The notes under the pieces: model-generated
What the model was told of the DNA's origin: nothing
Databases searched by the model: none
What the model saw: only the letters and a program-made list of their open reading frames with translations
Translations under genes and position numbers: made by a program
Origin: DATGMS01 sp035303945
GTDB lineage: Bacteria; Bacteroidota; Bacteroidia; Cytophagales; Cyclobacteriaceae
DNA: 64,000 nucleotides
Direction of reading: 5' to 3'
Assembly: GCA_035303945.1 (NCBI GenBank)
Contig: DATGQZ010000024.1
Span: 1 to 64,000, forward strand
Shown: positions 8,870-16,941 of the stretch, in pieces
Position numbering within the stretch: the first letter of the stretch is position 1
Layout of the letters: each line of letters starts with the position of its first letter

Positions 8870-9538
8870 TCATGCTGGAAGATCCAAAGTTTTTAACTTC
8901 ACTTTCAGGTAACTGTCGGACGCATAGTCCTGTGTAGCAAAATTGCCTTCATACACAGCATACTTATGTGCTTCAGGTTGAACCAACCAAACTACGGGGA
9001 CATATCCATTCTCCTTCTGCAAATGACCAGAAACTAGCAAATGGTCCTCTGTCACCCAAACCGCATCCTCAAATCCTCCTGAAGGGCCGATAAACAACAG
9101 TCTCTCCCTCATGCCATCGCTTCTATAATAAACCACTTCTGAATCGGGGTTAAAGCCCAACTCCTGCTCTTCATTTAACACCAATTTATAGCTATAGATA
9201 TCCACTACTCCCTCGGATCCAGGATGGGGAATCTGGTAATCCCGAAGCGGACTTTCTTCAGGCATAACATTTTCGCCGGGCCATTCCACAGGTTCATACA
9301 CATGCTCCTGCTCCAGCTCGAATTGCTGCATGTCAGCACCTTTGCTTCGCCAATAAGCCACCCATTCATCCAACTTTTGAATCCCTATTTCCAACAATTG
9401 TTTATCATTGGGAGCAGCCGGGGTGCTGCTGGTGACTGGGGTATTGCCTTCAGTATTTTTGTTGTCCGAAGTGCAGGAAAAAATTGCCAGCAAAACTAAT
9501 GCATAGCTGTAAAAAAAGCGCCTATTTCTCCCTTTCAT
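8870..9538 (-). CDS. Hypothetical lipoprotein
   Basis: 222 residues. A basic N-terminus and hydrophobic core end in a lipobox-like AIFSC, with lipidation expected at Cys22, followed by a low-complexity Ser/Thr/Pro linker (about 28-42). The remainder is an acidic, aromatic-rich globular domain with no motif I recognise. It starts 132 bases upstream of the DUF819 gene on the same strand and may be co-transcribed with it. Function unknown. Confidence 0.7.
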   Translation of the reverse strand: MKGRNRRFFYSYALVLLAIFSCTSDNKNTEGNTPVTSSTPAAPNDKQLLEIGIQKLDEWVAYWRSKGADMQQFELEQEHVYEPVEWPGENVMPEESPLRDYQIPHPGSEGVVDIYSYKLVLNEEQELGFNPDSEVVYYRSDGMRERLLFIGPSGGFEDAVWVTEDHLLVSGHLQKENGYVPVVWLVQPEAHKYAVYEGNFATQDYASDSYLKVKLKTLDLPA

Positions 9539-9566
9539 TAAATCTTCATTATTCCTTGGGGTATCA

Positions 9567-9866
9567 TTAACTGCAAAGTAAAAAAGGTTCGAACATCGCT
9601 CGCACCTTTTTTATTATCAAACCTATTAAACCTAAACTTATAATGAGACAAATCACTAATTGCTCCATCAAATCTTTAATGCACAACAAGCCGAAACCCA
9701 CCTGCAGTGATGGCCGCACATCAATCTCGGCCTTCATTATGTACGAGAAAGGTAAAAAAATTATTTGCAAAACACAACTTAATACAGTGAAGAGAAATGA
9801 CAGTGTTGAAAAGATTATTGCCGCCCAGTGAGAAAATTGTGTAATTTGAACAATCACTGTTAACAT
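9567..9866 (-). CDS. Possible small membrane protein (weak)
   Basis: A 99-codon frame that fits exactly between the lipoprotein gene and aceK. It would encode two hydrophobic spans (about residues 14-43 and 70-86) flanking a more polar stretch, ending in a basic segment. Against it: the strand is T-rich, which yields Phe/Leu/Ile codons by chance; a terminator-like hairpin (9580-9612) lies inside its 3' end; and I recognise no family. It is listed because nothing else explains this 330-base gap. Confidence 0.25.
   Translation of the reverse strand: MLTVIVQITQFSHWAAIIFSTLSFLFTVLSCVLQIIFLPFSYIMKAEIDVRPSLQVGFGLLCIKDLMEQLVICLIISLGLIGLIIKKVRAMFEPFLLCS
9580..9612. terminator. Terminator-like inverted repeat
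   Basis: AAAAAAGGT (9580-9588) and ACCTTTTTT (9604-9612) form a 9-bp stem around a 15-base loop, with A- and T-runs built into the stem, so it could act in either direction. No upstream gene is firmly known for it. Confidence 0.4.
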
Positions 9867-9869
9867 ACT

Positions 9870-11594
9870 ATGGATCCGTCCCTTCGCCAAGCCATTGTGA
9901 ACAAATTTATTGAAGGTTATAACACCTACATAGACACCTTCAATGCGCTCTCGCGAAAAGCGCCAGGTTATTTTAAGGAGAGGAATTGGGATGAAATGCA
10001 GCGAAACCATCGGGAACGGCTTCGCCTTTACAAAGACTTTGTGCGCCAAGTGGTGTCCGAATGCCAGCAGCTTTTGTCCGATCAGGTGGGGGACCGTGAG
10101 CTTTGGCTGTCCATCAAAACTACCTATTCATTGCAGATAAGCTCCAGAAGCGATCAGGAACTTGCAGAAACCTTTTTCAATTCGGTCATAAGAAAGGCCT
10201 TCCCAGGCATGACCGTGGACGAGGAGCTCATGTTTGTCTATGAGAAATATGATCGCTGTGAAATTCATCAAGATGATCTATTTTATAATTATCCCCAAGC
10301 GTGGGGACTGGACAAAATATTTAGGACCATGCTGGAGGATTTTGACTTTGGGGTTCCTTTTTATGACAAGGAAGCCTGCATCCAGTTTTTGGTGCAAGGG
10401 GTAAAAGAGGTGATCCTCACCAGATACAGTCCCTCCGAAGAGACTTCTTTACAGGTGCTGAAGCCGGTTTTTTATAGAAACAAAGCCGCTTATCTTATCG
10501 GCCGAACTTATATTGGCCAAAAGTGGATGCCCTTTATCATCCCTATATTGCACCATCCAAAGGGCATTTATGTAGACACGCTCATCTTTGATCCGAACAT
10601 TATGAGCGGGATTTTTAGTTTCACTCGCTCTTATTTCATGGCTGAAATCAATGTTCCCTCCCAGGTGATTTCTTTCCTAAACTCAGTCATTTCCGCCAAA
10701 AAAATCCATGAGTTATATAATGCAATAGGCTTTAACAAACATGGCAAGACAGAATTTTACCGGGATTTCCTCAACCACCTTTACGCCAGTGAGGATCAGT
10801 TTGTGCTTGCTTCGGGGATCAAAGGAATGGTAATGACCGTTTTTACCCTGCCGTCTTACAATATCGTGTTCAAAATGATCAAAGACCATTTTGACCCCCC
10901 AAAGAGTATGACCAGACAGCAGGTAAAAGAAAAATACAAGCTGGTATCGCTGCACGACCGCGTGGGAAGGATGGCGGATACGCATGAATTCGAATATTTC
11001 CTCTTGCCACTGGCGCGCATACATCCCACCCTCTTGGCGGAACTACAAAGAACTGTTCATTCCTTGATAGAAATTAAAGGCGATACCTTAATTATCAAGC
11101 ATGTGTATACCGAAAGAAGAATGACCCCATTAAACATCTATCTTGAGACCTGCTCGACTGAAGAAGCCCGCCATGCCGTGGAGGAGTATGGAAATGCGAT
11201 TATACAATTGGCGCAAGCCAACATTTTCCCCGGTGACATGATGACAAAGAACTTTGGTGTGACGCGTCAAAAGCGGGTGGTTTTTTATGATTATGATGAA
11301 ATTGAGTTTCTGACGGATATGAACTTTCGGGAAAAGCCAAAAGCGGAGACATATGATCAAATCTATGCCTCCGAACCTTGGTATGATGTCGCTAAAAACG
11401 ATGTATTCCCAGAAGATTTTAAGCGCTTTATGATTGGAAGAGCAGATGTGAAAGATCACTTTTTGACCTACCACCAACGACTTTTTGAACCCACTTTTTG
11501 GCGAGGCATTCAAAAACAGATTCGTGCGGGAGAGCTGATCCATGCCTTCCCCTACCCAGAAGGCATTCGATTTAGACCTGCTCTGCCAGCTTAA
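9870..11594 (+). CDS. aceK: Isocitrate dehydrogenase kinase/phosphatase
   Basis: 574 residues, the usual AceK length. AceK phosphorylates and dephosphorylates isocitrate dehydrogenase, setting flux between the TCA cycle and the glyoxylate shunt. Residues expected for both activities are present: the nucleotide loop SGIKGMVMT (about 315-323), a Lys in VFKMIKD (K335, matching E. coli K336), the NFGV Asn (about 461), and FYDYDEIEF with D474 matching the Mg-binding Asp475 of E. coli. It has no aceA or aceB neighbour, unlike the enterobacterial aceBAK operon. It stands alone and overlaps the convergent carbonic-anhydrase-like gene by 4 bases, with the two stop codons sharing TTAA. AceK is mostly a proteobacterial enzyme, so its presence here is notable. 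Confidence 0.95.
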   Translation: MDPSLRQAIVNKFIEGYNTYIDTFNALSRKAPGYFKERNWDEMQRNHRERLRLYKDFVRQVVSECQQLLSDQVGDRELWLSIKTTYSLQISSRSDQELAETFFNSVIRKAFPGMTVDEELMFVYEKYDRCEIHQDDLFYNYPQAWGLDKIFRTMLEDFDFGVPFYDKEACIQFLVQGVKEVILTRYSPSEETSLQVLKPVFYRNKAAYLIGRTYIGQKWMPFIIPILHHPKGIYVDTLIFDPNIMSGIFSFTRSYFMAEINVPSQVISFLNSVISAKKIHELYNAIGFNKHGKTEFYRDFLNHLYASEDQFVLASGIKGMVMTVFTLPSYNIVFKMIKDHFDPPKSMTRQQVKEKYKLVSLHDRVGRMADTHEFEYFLLPLARIHPTLLAELQRTVHSLIEIKGDTLIIKHVYTERRMTPLNIYLETCSTEEARHAVEEYGNAIIQLAQANIFPGDMMTKNFGVTRQKRVVFYDYDEIEFLTDMNFREKPKAETYDQIYASEPWYDVAKNDVFPEDFKRFMIGRADVKDHFLTYHQRLFEPTFWRGIQKQIRAGELIHAFPYPEGIRFRPALPA

Positions 11595-12106
11595 TCTTTA
11601 TCGTACCAGGAGGCATACATGGGATAATTATTGGCCGTTCGCTGGATAACTTCCCTCATTTCCGGCCCGGTTTCTTTTACTTTTTTTGCCGGGATACCCG
11701 CATAAATTGCGTTGCCTTCCACGACAGTACCTGCCAACACCACCGCCCCAGCGGCAATGACGGCCCCCTCGTGAATTACGGCATTATCCATAACGATAGC
11801 CCCCATTCCGATCAGGACATTGTCATGGATGGTACAGCCATGCACTACTGCATTATGTGCAATGGACACATTATTGCCAATGTAAGTGCCCGACTTTAGA
11901 TAGGTGCCGTGTATCACTGCGCCATCCTGAATATTGGTATTATTTCCCAAACGAATCTCATGCACGTCGCCGCGAACTACAGCATTAAACCATATAGTGC
12001 AATTATCGCCCATAATTACATCCCCTACTACCGTGGCATTTTCTGCCAGCCAACATCCCGTACCGAGTTGAGGACACTTTCCATTTATTGATTTTATTAA
12101 AGCCAT
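11591..12106 (-). CDS. Gamma-carbonic-anhydrase-like hexapeptide-repeat protein
   Basis: 171 residues forming a left-handed beta helix of hexapeptide repeats (such as IGNNVSIAHNAVVHG) with a C-terminal helix, the plan of PaaY/YrdA/Cam-type proteins that trimerise and bind a metal between subunits. The three zinc-ligand histidines are present: H66, H84 and H89. Whether it hydrates CO2 or has another role cannot be told; many homologues lack shown carbonic anhydrase activity. The start is at MALIKSINGK; an upstream in-frame start 42 codons earlier adds a Cys/Phe-rich extension unlike the family. It is convergent with aceK. Confidence 0.88.
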   Translation of the reverse strand: MALIKSINGKCPQLGTGCWLAENATVVGDVIMGDNCTIWFNAVVRGDVHEIRLGNNTNIQDGAVIHGTYLKSGTYIGNNVSIAHNAVVHGCTIHDNVLIGMGAIVMDNAVIHEGAVIAAGAVVLAGTVVEGNAIYAGIPAKKVKETGPEMREVIQRTANNYPMYASWYDKD

Positions 12107-12247
12107 TTTCCTAAAGATCAGCAGATTATATAATGTTTTTCCAAATCGACAATCATTTTTACGGCAGTCAAAGAACTTTTTTACCCTTGTTTTCGTTAAA
12201 TCGGTTTCGAAATTGGACCTAAAACAAAACACAAATTAGAAACAACT

Positions 12248-12970
12248 ATGAAATTTTTGAAGACTTCCGGACTATTTCTGGCCACTGCGTTAGTTCTTGC
12301 GTCGTGTGGCAACAACAAAGAAACTGTTGAGACAAGAGAAGCACAAGAAGTGGGTGAAGCAACAGGTGAAACATTGCAAATTAATACCGCTGCAAGTGAG
12401 GTCACATGGAGAGGCTATAAGCCAACCGGCCAGCACCATGGAATTATTCCCATTACTTCAGGTGAAGTAAATATCGATGGTAATGAAGTGACCGGTGGTA
12501 AATTTGTTTTTGATATTACCAAACTTGAGGTGCACGACCTTGAGGCGGGTTCAGATAGCCACGGTAAATTAACAGGACATCTTCAATCAGAAGATTTCTT
12601 TGATGCTTCCAATTATCCAGAGGCTACTTTTGAAATTACTGCTGTTGAAGCTTTCACCAGCGGAGATAGTGTAGAAAACAAAGAAGAGTTTGCTTCTGAC
12701 AATACCCCTAAATCAAACCAGGAGCAATTGGTGTCCAACCCGACGCATTGGGTTAGTGGCAACCTTACCATGAGAGGCACCACTAAAAACATCAAGTTCC
12801 CAGCAGCCATCACTGTAGCTAACGGTACTGTAAAAGCACAAGCTGGCTTCAACATCGACAGGACCGATTGGGGTTTGAAGTATGGTGATGAGGCAGGTGC
12901 GATCAACAAAGCCCAAGATCAATTCATCTACAACACGGTTAGTGTTGGATTTAACGTGACTACAGAATAA
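12248..12970 (+). CDS. YceI-family lipoprotein
   Basis: 240 residues. A lipoprotein signal ends at LASC (Cys20), then a short Glu/Thr-rich linker and a YceI lipocalin-like beta-barrel (about 44-238) with the hallmarks SEVTWRGYK, HHGIIPITSG and a C-terminal strand ending VSVGFNVT. YceI barrels bind long isoprenoid or amide lipids. As a lipoprotein it would be anchored at the cell envelope. A strong terminator follows directly, so it is a single-gene transcript. Confidence 0.9.
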   Translation: MKFLKTSGLFLATALVLASCGNNKETVETREAQEVGEATGETLQINTAASEVTWRGYKPTGQHHGIIPITSGEVNIDGNEVTGGKFVFDITKLEVHDLEAGSDSHGKLTGHLQSEDFFDASNYPEATFEITAVEAFTSGDSVENKEEFASDNTPKSNQEQLVSNPTHWVSGNLTMRGTTKNIKFPAAITVANGTVKAQAGFNIDRTDWGLKYGDEAGAINKAQDQFIYNTVSVGFNVTTE

Positions 12971-12995
12971 TACTCATTCAGCATTCTGATATTTT

Positions 12996-13028
12996 AAGAG
13001 GAACCTCATTGGTTCCTCTTTATATTTT
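12996..13028 (+). terminator. Intrinsic terminator after the YceI gene, abutting pabB
   Basis: AAGAGGAACC (12996-13005) pairs with GGTTCCTCTT (13011-13020) across a 5-base loop and is followed by a T-rich tract. It ends 7 bases before the TTG start of pabB. Confidence 0.85.
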
Positions 13029-13034
13029 CAGCCA

Positions 13035-14282
13035 TTGGAAAGTAGAGGAACCATATTTAGTACAGATCCTGCATGGATTGCCAAACTCTTGGCATGGGCC
13101 GATTGCCATTTTCCCTATGTAGCCAATTTTAGCCACCAGGATATTTGCTACCCTTACGGCGGTTTTGACCAGGTTTTTTACGCAGGCCACCAATCCTGCA
13201 CCTTAGAAGAACTGGAGAAACAACCACTTTATATGGACCGAGTTGGTATATTGAGTTATGAGCTGAAGAACCGCTTTGAGCGGCTACAAAGTACAAATGA
13301 GGCTATTATAGATTGCCCACACTCCGTTTTCTTTCTCCCCACATTAAAAATGCTGCATTCGGATAAAAATGTTCAGATTTTCCATGAACAGCCCGAGCGA
13401 ATCTTTGCTGAAATTGACGCCTTCAAAGTCCCCTTTTTAACTACCAAAATTGATTCAATACGACCACTTACCAGCCGGAATGAGTATTTGAAAAACGTGG
13501 AGAAAATTAAGGAACACATTATTGATGGCGATATCTACGAGATGAATTATTGTCTGGCTTTTGAGGTCGGTTTGAAAACATTTAATCCCGTCCATACTTA
13601 TTTATCGTTGATGAAGCAGTCTCCGATGCCCTTCAGCGTATTTTTTAAAGCGGGTAATCAATATGTTGTCAGTGCCTCTCCCGAACGGTTCCTCAAAAAA
13701 TCAGGCTCTAGAATCATTGCCCAGCCTATCAAAGGCACCATAAGAAGAGGAGATTCTGCCCAGGAAGATGAGGTGTTACGGCAGCAGCTTCAACACAGCG
13801 AAAAAGAACGTGCCGAAAACCTTATGATCGTAGACCTGATGCGTAATGATTTGGCACGTATAGCCACCACCGGATCAGTCAAAGTAGAGGAACTCTTTGG
13901 GGTGTATCCCTTTAAACGTGTATCGCAGATGATATCTACCGTATCTGCTTCCTTGCGGCCGAAACTTAACTTTAAGGACATTGTGGCTAACACTTTTCCA
14001 ATGGGCAGCATGACAGGCGCACCAAAGATTCGATGCATGGAGCTGATCGATCAGTATGAGAACTTCAGAAGGGGCTGGTTTTCCGGATCTATAGGCTATA
14101 TTAGCGCCAATGGTGATTTTGATTTCAATGTGGTGATCAGAAGCATCATTGTGGACGTTTCCGCCAATAAGCTATTCTTCGCCGTTGGCAGTGCCATTAC
14201 TTATGATGCGGATCCCGCACAAGAGTACGAGGAGTGTTTATTGAAAGCGATGCCCATTTTTGATGTACTCACCGCAAAGTAA
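13035..14282 (+). CDS. pabB: Aminodeoxychorismate synthase component I
   Basis: A 415-residue chorismate-utilising enzyme. It makes 4-amino-4-deoxychorismate for p-aminobenzoate and folate, using ammonia from a PabA-type amidotransferase not found in this window. The motif PIKGT (Lys233) separates PabB from anthranilate synthase TrpE, which has PIAGT. Other family blocks follow: ENLMIVDLMRNDLARI, GSMTGAPKI, and GSIGYI followed by AVGSAITYDADPAQEY. The start is TTG at 13035: the frame is closed upstream at 12987, there is no ATG before residue 66, and the N-terminal part up to there is needed for the fold. The terminator hairpin just upstream is notable. Confidence 0.9.
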   Translation: MESRGTIFSTDPAWIAKLLAWADCHFPYVANFSHQDICYPYGGFDQVFYAGHQSCTLEELEKQPLYMDRVGILSYELKNRFERLQSTNEAIIDCPHSVFFLPTLKMLHSDKNVQIFHEQPERIFAEIDAFKVPFLTTKIDSIRPLTSRNEYLKNVEKIKEHIIDGDIYEMNYCLAFEVGLKTFNPVHTYLSLMKQSPMPFSVFFKAGNQYVVSASPERFLKKSGSRIIAQPIKGTIRRGDSAQEDEVLRQQLQHSEKERAENLMIVDLMRNDLARIATTGSVKVEELFGVYPFKRVSQMISTVSASLRPKLNFKDIVANTFPMGSMTGAPKIRCMELIDQYENFRRGWFSGSIGYISANGDFDFNVVIRSIIVDVSANKLFFAVGSAITYDADPAQEYEECLLKAMPIFDVLTAK

Positions 14283-14437
14283 GGGTTCAATAACCGAGCA
14301 TATTTGTTACCCTATCGTTACGTAAACGATTACACACCCAGAAAATAGCTCAACAGGGAATGGCACAGAAATAGCTTCTTTTGAGGCTAAAGGATGACTT
14401 CTGATCATCCATTCAACAAACATAAACATCAACATGT

Positions 14438-14644
14438 ATGGATTCCAACAGAAAATTCTTTGATATCGGCGTGAAGTTTATTCTTCCAATGACAGTAATT
14501 GGCGCCACACTGGCAATGCGAAAAGCCAGCGGATTGGGTAAGTTAGGTGTATTTGCATTTTCGACTCCCATTATGGTATTCTCTCTATTGGCTTTAGAGA
14601 AAGCTCGAAAGGGAGAGCTTTTTGACGCGCCAAATGAGATTTAG
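14438..14644 (+). CDS. Small two-span membrane protein
   Basis: 68 residues with two hydrophobic stretches (about 11-27 and 37-52) joined by a basic loop containing GLGKLG and a charged C-terminus. No family was recognised. Support for a real gene: a good ATG, membrane-protein composition, and a tail-to-tail 4-base stop overlap (TTAG) with tamL, mirroring the aceK arrangement. Confidence 0.6.
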   Translation: MDSNRKFFDIGVKFILPMTVIGATLAMRKASGLGKLGVFAFSTPIMVFSLLALEKARKGELFDAPNEI

Positions 14645-16941
14645 AAAGGATAGCCTATGGCGAAGTTAAACACAAGGTTTTCCCTTCTCCAAGATTTGTC
14701 GCCAAGATCGAAACTGTTGCCCCATCTTTCATTTTCCGGAAGGTGGGGTTTTCTTATGGGGGTCGCCAGATCCAATCTAACTACAAAAAACTGAATATCC
14801 ACTCTTAACCCAAAGCCTACGCCTACTCCCAACTCCTTCAACCAATCCTTGGAGAAACGTCCACCTGGGATAGCCTCATTCTCCTTGGCAAGCCAAACAT
14901 TACCGGCGTCCGCAAACAAAGCTCCCTTGATCAGCGAAACGATAGGAAACCGATATTCCAAATTTCCTTCTATGCGGATATCACCTGACTGATCAAAAAA
15001 CGACCCGATATTAAATTCCTCAGGTCTAAATGTGCCTGGTCCTAAAGACCGTATTCTGAACGCACGAACACTATTAGGACCCCCGGAGAAATACTGCTTA
15101 ACATAAGGAAGCGAGAGAGAGTTGCCATAGGGATGCCCCCATCCGCCAAACAAACGGGCAGCTAAGACATGGTCTTCACGATCGCTGTTAAGCTTCAGGT
15201 GGTACCTGAAATCCACATCTGCTTTGGCATATTGTGCGTATTCCAGTCCCAAAAATGTCTTTTCACCCCCACTAAAGGTGCGGTTCAGCAAATTCACTAA
15301 GTTACCGGCCAAATCAACGGTTGTGCCCACGAAGAAAGTGTGCTTTTTATCCTGATCTCCTAATTGGTTGAAGTTGAAAATATAGTTTATGCCTGCAATG
15401 AACTGTTGCTCAAAACTTCTCTTCAAGAAAGGATTACTGTCCAAAATAGCATCAAACTCCGGTGTGGTTTTCGAGAGATTGACATAACTGAGGTTGATGG
15501 GATTTATTTCATGATAGAAATATTGTGTGGCGTTCCAGCTATATCCGTAGGAGGCGTTGATCGTGTTCATACGGTATAAGCCGACGCGATTGAGAAATTC
15601 AGCTCCTAAAGAAATCTTAGTCTTCGGAACGGAATAGCTGAATCTTTCCTTGATAGGAAAAGGAAAAACCACGCGCGGGAATATCAGGTCGGCGTTGATC
15701 CCGAAATCATACGAACTTAAACCTTTGCGGTCCCCTCCGGCTATTTGCGTTTCATAGGAAAAGTTGGTCGAAAAGTTAAAAGTCTCTCCACCTGCAAAAA
15801 GGTTTCTGTTTCGGAAAGACAACATAATGCCCGGCCCTGCGAAATTGTTGGACTTGGAGATTCCCTGTAGTTCTGCTCTCAAGGTCCTCTTGTTTAGCGG
15901 AGAGAGATATATATTTGCTTCTAATTGACCTTCGCCATCCCCTGTTCGGGTGGTATCCTCTTCATCAAAACGTATGTTTACATATCGGTAATTTCCGATA
16001 GAGGTCAGCCTGCTACTTGTACGCCTTGACACCTCTGCATTATACCGCTGGCCCGGCTCAAACAAAATATATTGCTCCAATAGCTCAGGTTTAAAGACCA
16101 GCTCATCTTGAATAAACTTGATGTGCTCAACCTCCACCGTATCCGCTTTTTCCTGCTGGCCCCTCAAAGAGAAATTGGGATAGACGTTGATGCCTTTGAT
16201 GACATAAGGAAGAATAGATTTTTCGGGAGCATTCCGCTTTATCCGCAAAAACAAGTCAAACTTCTTGTCCTCATAATTGTTGGTATCAGCTTCAAAAATC
16301 AAATAATCGGGCGTTATGTTATAATACCCTTCCAGCTTCAGCGCCTCTTCCAACCGAAGCCGTTCGTCCTTGAGGAGGTTGAGGTCAAAGCGCATCCCTG
16401 GCTTTAACTCAGTCTCTTCCAACAGTTCGGCCATTTTCTTTTCAATCTCGAGAGAATCACCGTCCACCGTATATTTTTCCAACACATATGGCTCTTCTAA
16501 GGCTGCTGTGTACCGGACGGAGGCGTAGTGTTTTTTACGCGTCACTTCCGATTCCACCATGCTGTAAAAAAAACCCCTATTCTCCAACCGGTTAAAAATA
16601 AGGTCCTCGGTTTTTTCTGTGTTCACCTGGGAAAAATAAACTGGCTCTTCACCCAGTTTTCTTTTCAAAAAGCGGTTGATAAAGCCCGGATTCTCCTGAC
16701 TCCCTTTATAGTGGGCCCAAAGGCCAATTCTCATTCCCAATATCTTGCTGTTGGGTTCAGGCTTGAGTAAGGCGTTGAGTTCACTTTCTATTTCCTTTTG
16801 GTCTGGAATCCTAAAATCGGCTTCCATATCCACCTCTCCCCCCGTGTAAAGTTGCTCACCTTCGGGTATAAACTTCTTAACACTGCAAGCATGCGCTACA
16901 ATGATGACAAAAAGTAAAAAAGGAATAGAAAGCTTAGTCAT
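14641..16941 (-). CDS. tamL: TamL, TamA-like outer-membrane lipoprotein (BamA/Omp85 superfamily)
   Basis: 766 residues. A signal peptide ends at AHAC (Cys19), so the protein is lipidated, a feature of the Bacteroidota TamL branch. The N-terminal half holds POTRA-like repeats (about 25-390). The C-terminal half is an Omp85 barrel with the GGPNSVRAFR motif near residue 625 and a terminal strand ending FAIGYPF. TamL and TamB together help insert or deliver outer-membrane components. It overlaps the end of tamB by 8 bases, so the two are translationally coupled. Confidence 0.9.
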   Translation of the reverse strand: MTKLSIPFLLFVIIVAHACSVKKFIPEGEQLYTGGEVDMEADFRIPDQKEIESELNALLKPEPNSKILGMRIGLWAHYKGSQENPGFINRFLKRKLGEEPVYFSQVNTEKTEDLIFNRLENRGFFYSMVESEVTRKKHYASVRYTAALEEPYVLEKYTVDGDSLEIEKKMAELLEETELKPGMRFDLNLLKDERLRLEEALKLEGYYNITPDYLIFEADTNNYEDKKFDLFLRIKRNAPEKSILPYVIKGINVYPNFSLRGQQEKADTVEVEHIKFIQDELVFKPELLEQYILFEPGQRYNAEVSRRTSSRLTSIGNYRYVNIRFDEEDTTRTGDGEGQLEANIYLSPLNKRTLRAELQGISKSNNFAGPGIMLSFRNRNLFAGGETFNFSTNFSYETQIAGGDRKGLSSYDFGINADLIFPRVVFPFPIKERFSYSVPKTKISLGAEFLNRVGLYRMNTINASYGYSWNATQYFYHEINPINLSYVNLSKTTPEFDAILDSNPFLKRSFEQQFIAGINYIFNFNQLGDQDKKHTFFVGTTVDLAGNLVNLLNRTFSGGEKTFLGLEYAQYAKADVDFRYHLKLNSDREDHVLAARLFGGWGHPYGNSLSLPYVKQYFSGGPNSVRAFRIRSLGPGTFRPEEFNIGSFFDQSGDIRIEGNLEYRFPIVSLIKGALFADAGNVWLAKENEAIPGGRFSKDWLKELGVGVGFGLRVDIQFFVVRLDLATPIRKPHLPENERWGNSFDLGDKSWRRENLVFNFAIGYPF

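Noticed and set aside
9580..9612. GGTTCGA sequence that resembles a tRNA T-arm
   Set aside because: It is only the loop side of the AAAAAAGGT/ACCTTTTTT hairpin; there is no acceptor stem, D-arm or anticodon arm around it.
9643..9831. Plus-strand 62-codon frame upstream of aceK
   Set aside because: Composition is random-looking and no motif was recognised; the minus frame in the same gap is already only weakly supported.
11130..11543. Minus-strand 137-codon frame within aceK
   Set aside because: It overlaps the strongly supported aceK coding sequence and shows no domain.
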